Below are positions 27,204 through 35,920 of a DNA stretch of 64,000 nucleotides, piece by piece. The position numbers and the translations under genes were made by a program. Below the pieces are notes generated by a model, which searched no databases, was not told the DNA's origin, and saw only the letters and a list, made by a program, of their open reading frames with translations. Numbering within the stretch: the first letter of the stretch is position 1; every line of letters begins with the position of its first letter. Origin of the DNA: Pseudobutyrivibrio sp. OR37. GTDB lineage: Bacteria; Bacillota; Clostridia; Lachnospirales; Lachnospiraceae. Where the stretch lies: NCBI RefSeq assembly GCF_900113655.1, contig NZ_FOQF01000006.1, forward strand, positions 62,001 through 126,000. Reading direction: 5' to 3'.

Positions 27204-28031
27204 ATGAAATTTGTAAATAGAAAGAGTGATTTATTGGTATTAAATAAAGATTATGTGGAGCAACAGCTCAAAGAACTAAGGCTTCTCCTTAAAGAATCTG
27301 ATAAGAGAGTAGCAATTGGGAAGCGTCTTCCCAATATACATGTAAAGGTTTCCAAAAGTAATGGCTGTAACCAATATTATTACATTAATCCTGACACAAA
27401 AAAGCTTGTATACGTGAAAAAGGAGGATTTAATGAAGGTAGCCAGAATTATCCAAAGAGATTACAACCTTGAAGTTAACAAAACCATTAGAAAGCAGATA
27501 GGTAAACTTGAGAAATTCATAGCTAATTACGATTTTGATGCTATTGATAAGGTTTATGAAAAAATGCCAGCAGCTAGGCAGCAGCTTACAAATCCAATTG
27601 TTCTGAACGATGAGCAATATGTATTGAAATGGCGAGCAGAGCATCCTGCAATGCAGAATACATTTCCAGTGGAGGGAAAATATAAGACTAATCGCGGTGA
27701 ATTAGTTAGATCGAAATCAGAAAAAATCATTGCAGATACTTTAGATAGATATGGAATTCCCTATCAATACGAACCTTTTCTTGAATTAGGAAATAGCGCT
27801 GTTTATCCTGATTTTGCTGTATTGAATTTGAAAAAGCGAAAGACCTTGTACTGGGAGCATTTAGGAATTGTTTCTGAAAATGATTATGCTAAAAAGAACT
27901 TTAAAAAGCTTCAGATGTATGAGAAGAATGGTTATTATCTTGGGACAAACCTGATTATTACAATGGAGTCTGATATGGTGATGCTTGATATAAAAAATGT
28001 AGAGGAGAAAATTAATGAATTATTATTATAA
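27204..28031 (+). CDS. PD-(D/E)XK-like nuclease of unknown function
   Basis: 275 residues. The C-terminal half has a nuclease-like pattern: RSKSE (Glu173), YQYE (Glu190), YPDF (Asp203) and YWEHLG (Glu218). This fits a PD-(D/E)XK fold, although the usual lysine of the third motif is not evident. The N-terminal half has a QYYYINPDTKK strand and a helical region with RDYN. Similar proteins are frequent in Lachnospiraceae, to my recollection, but uncharacterised. The ATG at 27204 has no good ribosome site (gtggg only). ATG 27432 (residue 77) has AGGAGG at 5 nt and could start a shorter form. The leader holds the inverted-arm array, and a possible 37-residue ORF overlaps its end. Confidence 0.65.
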   Translation: MKFVNRKSDLLVLNKDYVEQQLKELRLLLKESDKRVAIGKRLPNIHVKVSKSNGCNQYYYINPDTKKLVYVKKEDLMKVARIIQRDYNLEVNKTIRKQIGKLEKFIANYDFDAIDKVYEKMPAARQQLTNPIVLNDEQYVLKWRAEHPAMQNTFPVEGKYKTNRGELVRSKSEKIIADTLDRYGIPYQYEPFLELGNSAVYPDFAVLNLKKRKTLYWEHLGIVSENDYAKKNFKKLQMYEKNGYYLGTNLIITMESDMVMLDIKNVEEKINELLL

Positions 28032-28128
28032 TTATATTTGTTTAATACAGAAATTCCATACTGAAAGAACCGGGAAAGAATTATTATGTTATGAATGTAA
28101 ATATAATTCATTCTGTTTTAAACGATGA
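28015..28128 (+). CDS. Possible 37-residue Cys-containing small protein
   Basis: A short frame overlaps the last 17 bp of the nuclease gene and has a strong GAGGAG site 8 nt before its ATG. The product has four cysteines (9, 25, 28 and 34), including CYEC, and could be a zinc knuckle. The ribosome site is also coding sequence of the nuclease, so chance is possible. If real, it would be translationally coupled to the nuclease and could be an accessory or antidote. Confidence 0.3.
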   Translation: MNYYYNYICLIQKFHTERTGKELLCYECKYNSFCFKR

Positions 28129-28134
28129 TTAAAA

Positions 28135-28175
28135 ATCCACCGCGGTCCCAAAGCTATAGGGCCTGCAGTGGATAA
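28135..28175 (-). terminator. Terminator of the LacI-family regulator gene
   Basis: Imperfect GC-rich hairpin (tccac..ggtccc paired with agggcc..gtgga). The minus-strand RNA gains G-U pairs and ends in a T-run (ggattttta), which fits termination of the minus-strand regulator gene. Confidence 0.65.
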
Positions 28176-28180
28176 AATAT

Positions 28181-28981
28181 TTAAACACATAGATTATGAT
28201 TTTCAATTGGAACTCTGTTGGCGGCCTGTTCGTAGGCGGTGTAAAGGAGTTCCAATTTTTCTTTGGTGGTATCTGGTTCGAAGCAGATATTGTATTTCTT
28301 TGGTATAAATGGTAATAGGGCTTCGCTTGATACTAAAACATTTTTTAAATTTATCTTCTTGATATCATCAGGTGATGAAACAAATAAAACATCTTCAAAG
28401 AAATCTGAGATGAAGTCTTTCTTCTCAGCATTGTTTGTATCCAGTAGGACATATTGATACTTTTCCCCAGAAAACTGCTTATTAGCGGCTGCTTTTAGTC
28501 GCTCTAGATTAGTATTTATCTGGAAGAAAAGTGGGTCGTTGATGTAGCAGTCAAGGGCAAGTAGTGGTGCAAAGTTGCAATCGCCAATTGCAGAAAAAGT
28601 GCTTTTATCTAAATCGTAGCAGATAAGTGCATCTGCCTGCCCGTAGTTTTCAAAGCGTGAAGGTGGAATCAAAAACACATCATAGTTTTTATCCCCAAGG
28701 AACTTTGTAACAGTCTTCATTACCTGCATTTCATCTGCAGCCTTTAAAACAGAATCAGTATCAGAAATAGCAAAGCCAACCTGATTTTTTCTTTTTGAAG
28801 CCAGAGCCTTTGCAGCCTGATTAGGAGAGTAGTTTAGCAGATTGATTACTTGCAAAACTCTCTTCCTTGTTTCATCAGATATTTTTAAATCAGTTCTTCC
28901 ATTTACCACGTATGAAACTGTAGCTACCGAAACTCCCGCCTCTTTTGCAACATCCCTGATGGTAACTTTTTTGTTTGCCAT
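28181..28981 (-). CDS. LacI-family transcriptional regulator of the maltodextrin operon
   Basis: 266 residues. The N-terminus is a classical LacI helix-turn-helix (TIRDVAKEAGVSVATVSYVVN) with the hinge helix NQAAKALASKRK. The effector domain is about 60 residues shorter than usual LacI proteins and weakly conserved, so it may have lost part of the sugar-binding fold. A GGAGG site precedes the start. Divergent promoters and three copies of the same operator sequence lie between it and the maltodextrin operon, so it probably represses both. Confidence 0.85.
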   Translation of the reverse strand: MANKKVTIRDVAKEAGVSVATVSYVVNGRTDLKISDETRKRVLQVINLLNYSPNQAAKALASKRKNQVGFAISDTDSVLKAADEMQVMKTVTKFLGDKNYDVFLIPPSRFENYGQADALICYDLDKSTFSAIGDCNFAPLLALDCYINDPLFFQINTNLERLKAAANKQFSGEKYQYVLLDTNNAEKKDFISDFFEDVLFVSSPDDIKKINLKNVLVSSEALLPFIPKKYNICFEPDTTKEKLELLYTAYEQAANRVPIENHNLCV

Positions 28982-28994
28982 TTCTTGCCTCCAT

Positions 28995-29164
28995 TTAACC
29001 GTTTAATCGATTGATAAATCAATTATGGGAATCTTTTCTCCAATTGTCAATAACAACCTATTGACAGTGTAGAAAAAAGAGTGTAGTATCTAATTAATTT
29101 AAACGGTTAAGCAGGCATTAAAACGGGCTTGCTTATATTTTTACAAATTAATTTAAACGGTTAA
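28995..29164. promoter_or_regulatory. Divergent promoters with three LacI-type operators
   Basis: The operator TTAAACGGTTAA occurs at 29099-29110 and 29153-29164 and in the other orientation at 28995-29006. The rightward promoter is TTGACA 29061-29066, 17 bp, TAGTAT 29084-29089, so operator one sits on the start site. The leftward promoter is TTGACA (29050-29045), 17 bp, CATAAT (29027-29022), with its operator in the early leader. The two -35 boxes are only 10 bp apart. Looping between operators is plausible. Confidence 0.8.
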
Positions 29165-29183
29165 ATAACAGGAGGGTATTATT

Positions 29184-29981
29184 ATGAAAAAAAGAATTGT
29201 GACAATGCTATTAGTAGGATGTATTGGAGTTAACGCAGTGGCTATGACAGGCTGTGGAAATAGTGAAAGCTCTGCTGCTGAGGCACAGGTGGAAGCAACA
29301 GCTGATGAGACTTCAAATCAGCACACTGTAACCTACTATGATTCAGATGGAACTACAGTCCTTGATACAAAGGTAGTAGATCACAAGGCTAATGCCGAGG
29401 ATTTCACACCTGAGAAGGAGGGCTATACATTCGTAGGCTGGTTCGCAACTCCAAAGCTTACAAGAGAATTTGATTTTAGCAGAGCTATCACAGAGGATAC
29501 ACCACTTTACGCAGGCTTTGTAAGCTATGTTGAGGATACACGAAGCTTCGCCATCGTTGGCTCTGGCGAAAGTGAGCTTTTAAAGGAATCTAACTGGGGT
29601 GAGGTTATATCTGATGACCACAGGCTTACAAAGGAGGACAACTCTGAGGCAAACCAGTACACAATCACAGTTGAACTTCAGGAGGGTGATCAGTTCCAGT
29701 TTGCAGTAGATGAAACATGGGCAGATCAAAGAGGCTATGGCTATCTAGAGTCTGGCATGCTTGATGGCAAAACATACTTTAAAAATGCAGGCGGTCTGGG
29801 AGATACACCAGCAGAAAAATCTAACATAGAGGTTGCAGTAGCTGGTACATACACATTTACTCTTACAACTTTTCCAGGTGAGGATGTTTATGATGAAGCA
29901 GACCAGTACTACACAGAAGAAACAAAAGAAAATTTCAATTCTAATCCATACGACAAGATTACATGGACATACACCGAGTAA
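29184..29981 (+). CDS. Cell-surface lipoprotein with InlB-type repeat and glucan-binding-like domain
   Basis: 265 residues. Lipoprotein signal with MTGC (Cys24). Residues about 48-112 form a Listeria-Bacteroides (InlB B-type) repeat: VTYYDSDGTTVL, EGYTFVGWF, DTPLYAGF. The C-terminal 140 residues (FAIVGSGE, LQEGDQFQFAVD, TYTFTLTTFPG) resemble beta-sandwich starch-binding modules of the kind found in amylase systems. As the first gene of the maltodextrin operon, it is probably a surface protein that holds starch fragments near the importer. The binding role is inferred from module resemblance and position. Confidence 0.75.
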   Translation: MKKRIVTMLLVGCIGVNAVAMTGCGNSESSAAEAQVEATADETSNQHTVTYYDSDGTTVLDTKVVDHKANAEDFTPEKEGYTFVGWFATPKLTREFDFSRAITEDTPLYAGFVSYVEDTRSFAIVGSGESELLKESNWGEVISDDHRLTKEDNSEANQYTITVELQEGDQFQFAVDETWADQRGYGYLESGMLDGKTYFKNAGGLGDTPAEKSNIEVAVAGTYTFTLTTFPGEDVYDEADQYYTEETKENFNSNPYDKITWTYTE

Positions 29982-29990
29982 AGGAGATAT

Positions 29991-31625
29991 ATGAATAAAC
30001 ACGCATTACTACACATTCCCGAATCCAGATACTGCTTCCCATTATCAAAGGAAGAGGTTGTTATCAGACTTAGAACTGCAAAGGAAGATGCAGATGCAGG
30101 ACTTAAGGTAAGGCTTATTTATGGTGTTAAATACGATTACCAGAAAGAGCGTTTTACAGTAGAGGTTCCTCGCAAATATGATGACGAGCTGTTTGCATAT
30201 TACGAGATTCAGTTAAAGATAAGGGACACACGATTTGTATACATATTCGAGCTTGAGGAAAATGGAAAAAAGCAGTACTTCAGCGAGGATGGCTTAACAG
30301 ACAGCTACAATTATGAAGAAAGCTATTACAATTTCTTCCAGCTACCTTACATCAATGAAAATGATGTCATGCCATTAGTTGATTGGATGCCAGGCACTGT
30401 GTTCTATCAGATTTTTATAGACAGATTTTGCATTGGGGACGAGAACAAGGATATGTCCTACATCGATATGAAGTGGGGCAGCAAGCCTACTCCAAAAAGC
30501 CATGCAGGCGGGGATCTGCGAGGAATTATTAAGCGCTTGGATTACCTGAAGGATTTAGGAATTTCGGCACTTTACCTCAATCCTATTTTCCTATCAGATT
30601 CCAACCATAAATACGATATTATCGACTACAAAAAGATTGACCCACAGTTTGGAAATAATGAAGATTTTGTGGAGCTGGTAAAAAAGGCACACAGCCTGGG
30701 TATCAGGGTGGTGCTTGACGCAGTATTCAATCATTGTAGCTATAAGATGGAGCAATTCCAGGATGTAATTAAAAATGGAAAAGCTTCTGAGTATTTCGAC
30801 TGGTTCATAATCGACGGAGATAAGGTTGATATCAAAAAACGAAATTATGAATGCTTTGGTTACTGCGATTACATGCCAAAATTAAATACAGCAAATCCAG
30901 AGGTTCAAAGCTTCCTTTTAGATATTGCCACCTACTGGATTGATGTGGCAGATATTGATGGCTGGCGATTAGATGTTGCCGATGAGGTATCTCACGATTT
31001 CTGGAGAATGTTTAGAAGAGCAGTGAAGGCAAAAAAAAGTGATGCGGTAATCATTGGAGAAAACTGGCATGATGCATATCCTTCACTTCAGGGTGACCAG
31101 CAGGATAGCATTATGAATTACGCATTTACGAAGATTTGCTTGGATTATTTCGCTAATGAAAGCTGTGATGCCAGAAAGACTGCACAACACCTAAACGGCA
31201 TCTTGATGCGAAATATGAAGCAGGTAAATTACATGATGCTAAATCTACTTGATTCACACGACACAGATCGCTTCTTTACAATGTGCAAAAAGGATAAGAA
31301 AAAGCTTGAGGCGGCATTGGCCCTTACCATGTTTATGCCAGGAACACCATGTATTTACTATGGTACCGAGCATGCAATGGAGGGCGGATACGATCCTGAT
31401 TGCAGACGCTGCTTTGATTGGGATGAAAGTAAATGGGATATGAAATTTTTCAATAAGGTGAAGGAGCTTATCGCCCTAAAGAAAAATCTGGTTTTACAGT
31501 ATGGCGACGTATCTATTACTGAAGAAAATGGCTCATTAATTGTGAAAAGACGCTATAATGGAAATGTTGCAAAACTAAAAATCGAAAGTCCTACCGTATA
31601 TACGATATCTTTTGAAAATAACTAG
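29991..31625 (+). CDS. GH13 maltodextrin-degrading enzyme (neopullulanase/cyclomaltodextrinase type)
   Basis: 544 residues. The N-terminal beta domain precedes a TIM barrel with the four GH13 signature regions: DAVFNHC, GWRLDVADE with nucleophile Asp328, IIGENWHD with acid/base Glu357, and LLDSHDTDR. The sequence MPGTVFYQIFIDRF and the N-terminal domain suit the neopullulanase/cyclomaltodextrinase group. There is no signal peptide, so it acts in the cytoplasm on imported dextrins. AAGGAG precedes the start. Confidence 0.92.
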   Translation: MNKHALLHIPESRYCFPLSKEEVVIRLRTAKEDADAGLKVRLIYGVKYDYQKERFTVEVPRKYDDELFAYYEIQLKIRDTRFVYIFELEENGKKQYFSEDGLTDSYNYEESYYNFFQLPYINENDVMPLVDWMPGTVFYQIFIDRFCIGDENKDMSYIDMKWGSKPTPKSHAGGDLRGIIKRLDYLKDLGISALYLNPIFLSDSNHKYDIIDYKKIDPQFGNNEDFVELVKKAHSLGIRVVLDAVFNHCSYKMEQFQDVIKNGKASEYFDWFIIDGDKVDIKKRNYECFGYCDYMPKLNTANPEVQSFLLDIATYWIDVADIDGWRLDVADEVSHDFWRMFRRAVKAKKSDAVIIGENWHDAYPSLQGDQQDSIMNYAFTKICLDYFANESCDARKTAQHLNGILMRNMKQVNYMMLNLLDSHDTDRFFTMCKKDKKKLEAALALTMFMPGTPCIYYGTEHAMEGGYDPDCRRCFDWDESKWDMKFFNKVKELIALKKNLVLQYGDVSITEENGSLIVKRRYNGNVAKLKIESPTVYTISFENN

Positions 31626-31640
31626 GGGGGTATATCTATT

Positions 31641-33095
31641 ATGAAAAGAAAAATTGCCTTGGCATTAATTGGGATGATGGCGCTCACTACCCTTGCAGGC
31701 TGTAAGAGTGAATCCAAGGAAGCCGCTAAGGAAGCTGCTTCTCCTACTAATACCATTTTCACCGGAGAATTAGAGGAGAACGTAACCATCCAGGTTTTGG
31801 AAAATGACACAGCTATCTCTAAGGGATATTTTGATGAGCTTATAAAGGCTTTTAACAAGGAATATGAAAAGTACGGCATCACAGCGGTAGATGCCAACAT
31901 GGATCAGTATTTGGATTTGGCAAACGATGGCCCTTACGGCTACGGCCCAGATGTTTTGTATCAGGCTAATGATGTAATTATGCAGTACGCTGAGGGCAAG
32001 CACATCTATCCACTTCCAGTGGAGCAGTTGGATTGCTACAGCCAGATACCAGAGGCTGCCTGGAAGGCATATCAGGTGGATGTTGAGGGTAACACCTACA
32101 CCTGCGGTGTTCCTGTAAATGTTCAGGCACCAATGCTTTACTACAGAACCGATTTACTTCCAGAGGATTGGAAGAGCAATTGGGATGATAACAAAAATGA
32201 TGTTCCGGACATGGTAGAAAACTGGAACGACATGTATGCCTATTCAAAGGAAATCCATGAGGCCAATCCAGATAAATATGGCTATATGAAATCCTTATAT
32301 GATGTGTATTTCTCCAGCGGATTCTTATTCTCTTATGGCGGGTACATCTTTGGAAATAACAACACAGACACTAATGATATAGGTTTTGCAGCAGGTGATG
32401 CCAACAAGGGTGCATGGGTATTAAGCCAGCTTGCCAGCAACATGAACGAGGATTGCATCGACGATACTATCACCACAAACGCATACAGCAAGCTTGCAGA
32501 TGGCACATATTTTGCCACACTTTCCACACCAGACACCTACACTACATTTTATGATAGTTTGGTAGAAGAATACGAAAACACTGATATGACTGAGGACGAA
32601 GCAAAGGAAAAGGCCACAGAAAATCTTGTAATGACATCTCTTCCTAAACTTCCAGAAAGCGGAGATTTATCAGAGGAGAACCCATCCTTAATCGATACAA
32701 AGACAATGGGTGGAGTAAATGGATATGCCATCAGCTCTTATACCAAGTGCCCAAACGCTTGTCTTGCCTTTGTTGATTTTGCAACAAACTACGAAATGAT
32801 AAAGCTTAGAAATGAGAAGCTTGGAATTGCTCCAGCAAGAGAAGACGTTGCTGAAGAATTAGGTGGATTATCTAAACAGATGTATGAAAACCTTGAAAAG
32901 GGCAATGTTGTATTAATGCCATCTATCAAGGAGGTGGGCCAGATTTGGACACCAGGCCAGACCTTCTTTACTGATTTGGCAAAGGATAGCTTCAGACCAG
33001 AATCAGAAAAGAAATTCAAGGATTTAGATGCATTAAAAGCAGGACTTGAGGATATGTGCAATCAGATAAGTGATGCAATACATACCTTGGAATAA
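31641..33095 (+). CDS. Maltodextrin ABC transporter substrate-binding lipoprotein
   Basis: 484 residues. The signal ends in LAGC (Cys21). The mature protein is an extracellular solute-binding protein family 1 member: GYGPDVLYQANDVIMQYAEG and TMGGVNGYAIS are seen, and the middle region has an insertion relative to E. coli MalE (about 370 residues mature). It follows the GH13 gene by 15 bp and precedes two permease genes, so maltodextrins are the expected ligand. The longer length is common in Lachnospiraceae homologues. Confidence 0.88.
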   Translation: MKRKIALALIGMMALTTLAGCKSESKEAAKEAASPTNTIFTGELEENVTIQVLENDTAISKGYFDELIKAFNKEYEKYGITAVDANMDQYLDLANDGPYGYGPDVLYQANDVIMQYAEGKHIYPLPVEQLDCYSQIPEAAWKAYQVDVEGNTYTCGVPVNVQAPMLYYRTDLLPEDWKSNWDDNKNDVPDMVENWNDMYAYSKEIHEANPDKYGYMKSLYDVYFSSGFLFSYGGYIFGNNNTDTNDIGFAAGDANKGAWVLSQLASNMNEDCIDDTITTNAYSKLADGTYFATLSTPDTYTTFYDSLVEEYENTDMTEDEAKEKATENLVMTSLPKLPESGDLSEENPSLIDTKTMGGVNGYAISSYTKCPNACLAFVDFATNYEMIKLRNEKLGIAPAREDVAEELGGLSKQMYENLEKGNVVLMPSIKEVGQIWTPGQTFFTDLAKDSFRPESEKKFKDLDALKAGLEDMCNQISDAIHTLE

Positions 33096-33106
33096 GAGGA
33101 AAGACG

Positions 33107-34402
33107 ATGAGAAAGTTTTTGAATAGCTCATGGCGCGCTAAGCTTTCTGCCCTAATTATGGGAAGCGGACAGCTGATGTATGGCTGTGTGGCTAAAGGAA
33201 TTATTTATATTTTAATAGAAATAGGTTTTATTGCATACATGGTGATAAGAGGCTTCTCTGATATAGCAGGCTTCTTCACCTTGGGAACCACAAAGGCAGA
33301 TGCCTGGCTTGGAACTGTGGGAGACAATTCCGTAGTAATGCTTTTGATGGGAATACTTGCATGGATTGTGGTTGCAGCATTTATCTACCTGTATGTATTA
33401 AATATCAAAAGTGCTTGCGATATAGAAGAGCGTGTAAGCACGGGGAGAGAGCCAAAGAGCTTTATAGACGAATTAAAGGAATTATTAGATAGAAAGTTTT
33501 ATATCACTGTGTTGGTGCTACCAGTAGTGGGAGTGTGTATCTTCAATATCTTACCAATTATATTTATGATACTAATTTCTTTTACTAACTACGGCGGAAG
33601 CATTGTGCCACCAGAGCTTGTAGATTGGGTAGGCATTGATAACTTTAAAAAGATTCTTACCCTTTCAAAGTTTGCTCCAACCTTTGCAAGGATTTTAGGC
33701 TGGAACATCCTTTGGGCAGTAGTTTCAACAGCTCTTAATTATTTTGCAGGACTAGGCCTGGCACTTTTATTAAACAAGGACTGCGTAAAGGGCAAAGCCT
33801 TCTTTAGAGCCTTTCCAGTGCTGGCCTACGCCATCCCAGGATTTATTACACTACTTGCCTTTAAGTTTATGTTTTCCTACGGTGGGCCAATCAATCAGAT
33901 GATAAAGGCAACTGGCGCAGCCCCAATCGGCTTCCTTGACTTGGATGCCAAATGGATGGCCAGATTAATAGGAATACTTGTAAATTGCTGGATTAGCGTA
34001 CCATCAATTATGCTGCTTGCCACAGGACATCTTTCAAATCGAGATATGTCTTTATACGAGGCAGCCAGAATCGATGGAGCAACACCATTTCAGCAGTTTA
34101 GAAAGCTTACAATGCCATTTATGCTTTTTGCAACAACCCCTGTTTTGCTAGGCCAGTTTATTGGTAACTTCAACAACTTCGGTATCTTTTACTTCCTCAG
34201 AGGTGGATTATACATGGATGGATATTTCCTAGCTAGCGATACTGATTTGCTTATCAATTGGCTCTATAATCTGTCCATAGATAACAATTACTACTGCATT
34301 GGCGCGGCTATTTCGCTGATTATATTTATCATTACATCAGCCATCTCGCTTGCAGTATATGTTAAATCACCATCCTACAGAGAGGAGGATACCTTCCAAT
34401 GA
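33107..34402 (+). CDS. Maltodextrin ABC transporter permease (MalF-like)
   Basis: 431 residues. The first 120 residues have extra hydrophobic segments, followed by a classic permease domain with the EAA loop (YEAARIDGATPFQQF). It pairs with the next gene to form the membrane channel. The stop overlaps the start of the next gene by 4 bp. No ATPase gene is in the operon, as is usual for Firmicutes that use a shared MsmX-type ATPase. Confidence 0.92.
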   Translation: MRKFLNSSWRAKLSALIMGSGQLMYGCVAKGIIYILIEIGFIAYMVIRGFSDIAGFFTLGTTKADAWLGTVGDNSVVMLLMGILAWIVVAAFIYLYVLNIKSACDIEERVSTGREPKSFIDELKELLDRKFYITVLVLPVVGVCIFNILPIIFMILISFTNYGGSIVPPELVDWVGIDNFKKILTLSKFAPTFARILGWNILWAVVSTALNYFAGLGLALLLNKDCVKGKAFFRAFPVLAYAIPGFITLLAFKFMFSYGGPINQMIKATGAAPIGFLDLDAKWMARLIGILVNCWISVPSIMLLATGHLSNRDMSLYEAARIDGATPFQQFRKLTMPFMLFATTPVLLGQFIGNFNNFGIFYFLRGGLYMDGYFLASDTDLLINWLYNLSIDNNYYCIGAAISLIIFIITSAISLAVYVKSPSYREEDTFQ

Positions 34403-35238
34403 TGAAAAAGCAAAGCGTTGGAAAAATCATTGATGCTACCTGGACCTATGCATTACTTTTAATTGTAGCCTTTATATTTTTCTTCCCTTGCCTTTGGATT
34501 GTACTTGCATCATTCTCAAAGTCAGGAAGCATATATTCATTTGATGGGTTCTTCCCAAAAAGCTACAGCGTAGCCACTTTTAAGAAATTATTTACAGATA
34601 CCACAATGTACAACTATCCAAGATGGTTTTTGAACACATTGTTTGTTGCAGTCGGTAGCTGTTTACTTGGCACCTTTCTCACAATTCTTACTGCCTATAC
34701 AATGTCCAGATTTGAGTTTAGGGCCAGAAAAACAATGATGAAAACTACCATGATTCTTGGCATGTTTCCATCCTTCATGGGAATGACTGCTGTATACATT
34801 CTGATGACCCAATTTGGTCTTATCAATCAGCTATGGGGATTGATTTTGATATATGCAGCAGGGGCGCCTATGGGCTACCTTACACAAAAGGGCTTCTTCG
34901 ACACCATACCAAAGGCTATCGATGAAGCAGCCAAAATAGACGGTGCCAATTCTGCACAGATATTTTGGAAAATCAATCTACCACTTTCAAAGCCAATTAT
35001 CGTATATACGGCATTAACTTCTTTTACATGGCCATGGTCAGATTTTATTTTGCCAAAGCTATTATTAAAGGAAAAGGATTTGTATACAGTGGCTGTTGGA
35101 CTGATGTGTCTAGATGAAACAGAATTCGCCAGATTCGCCGCAGGAAGCGTATTTATCGCAGTGCCTATCGTAATTCTATATTTCGCCCTAGTTAAAAACA
35201 TGGTAGACGGAATCGCAGAAGGCGCCGTGAAGGGATAA
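34399..35238 (+). CDS. Maltodextrin ABC transporter permease (MalG-like)
   Basis: 279 residues with six hydrophobic segments and the EAA loop (IDEAAKIDGANSAQIF). It matches MalG-type permeases. It overlaps the preceding permease gene and ends the operon, followed by a terminator. Confidence 0.93.
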   Translation: MMKKQSVGKIIDATWTYALLLIVAFIFFFPCLWIVLASFSKSGSIYSFDGFFPKSYSVATFKKLFTDTTMYNYPRWFLNTLFVAVGSCLLGTFLTILTAYTMSRFEFRARKTMMKTTMILGMFPSFMGMTAVYILMTQFGLINQLWGLILIYAAGAPMGYLTQKGFFDTIPKAIDEAAKIDGANSAQIFWKINLPLSKPIIVYTALTSFTWPWSDFILPKLLLKEKDLYTVAVGLMCLDETEFARFAAGSVFIAVPIVILYFALVKNMVDGIAEGAVKG

Positions 35239-35244
35239 AAAAAA

Positions 35245-35277
35245 CTAGCTGTTAATTTAACAGCTAGCTTTTTTTTT
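35245..35277. terminator. Bidirectional terminator between maltodextrin operon and DUF2798 gene
   Basis: An almost perfect palindrome (ctagctgttaa with ttaacagctag) is flanked by A-run on the left and nine T residues on the right, so it can stop transcripts from both convergent genes. Confidence 0.9.
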
Positions 35278-35743
35278 ATTTTGTATTCTTCTTCTCACGG
35301 AAGATTGTACGGAAGATAAGTCTTACGAATGGTCCGCAGTAGAAAAGCTGATATAAAAGAGCCATTGGGAAGTTCATAGCCCATGTCTGTACCCATGTAC
35401 CGAATGTTTTTGTGTCCTTGAAAAGGATAGTAGCAACAAGGCTCATGCTAGGGCACATGATGCAGCAGATGCAGATTGAAATTGCATAAGTGATGAACTG
35501 TGGGCGATCCTTAGTAGGGTCCATTACTGAAAATGCAAGCCCTCTGGCAATCTTACCAACGATAAAGAATTCTAATACGAATGCGATAGGTACCATGATT
35601 GGAAGCTCATGTAAAGCTGCTAAGAAAGTGGCACCGCTAACACCACCCATGTTAAGTGCTACGTTGTAAACTACCATTCCGTAAACCATGATAGTTGCCA
35701 TAATAATTGTAAAAACTACGTCCTGAAATTTGTTTTTAGGCAT
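35276..35743 (-). CDS. DUF2798 domain-containing membrane protein
   Basis: 155 residues with four hydrophobic segments in two similar halves, each with a short conserved motif (TIIMATIMVYGMV and ISICICCIMCPSMS). The layout fits DUF2798, small integral membrane proteins of unknown function. AGGAGG precedes the ATG. A 177-bp gap separates it from the two-component pair on the same strand; that gap has an imperfect hairpin near 35805-35820 and no other feature. Confidence 0.82.
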   Translation of the reverse strand: MPKNKFQDVVFTIIMATIMVYGMVVYNVALNMGGVSGATFLAALHELPIMVPIAFVLEFFIVGKIARGLAFSVMDPTKDRPQFITYAISICICCIMCPSMSLVATILFKDTKTFGTWVQTWAMNFPMALLYQLFYCGPFVRLIFRTIFREKKNTK

Positions 35744-35920
35744 AAAAAATCCTCCTTCTGATAATAAATAACTACATAAGAATAAATGTGTTGTTCGTTA
35801 TCATCCGGAGGATGTGTCGTTTCCAATAAAACCATAATTTCTTAAATTGCTTCGCAATTGTATCATAATATTTACTAAAATGTAAGTGCAAAAATTGTGA
35901 AAATTGTAGGCAATATAATT

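Noticed and set aside
26992-28128. TIGR-type guide array with a Nop5-domain effector
   Set aside because: The unit geometry and arm length do not fit the short edge and loop repeats of TIGR arrays, and the adjacent protein shows nuclease-like motifs with no Nop5-like features.
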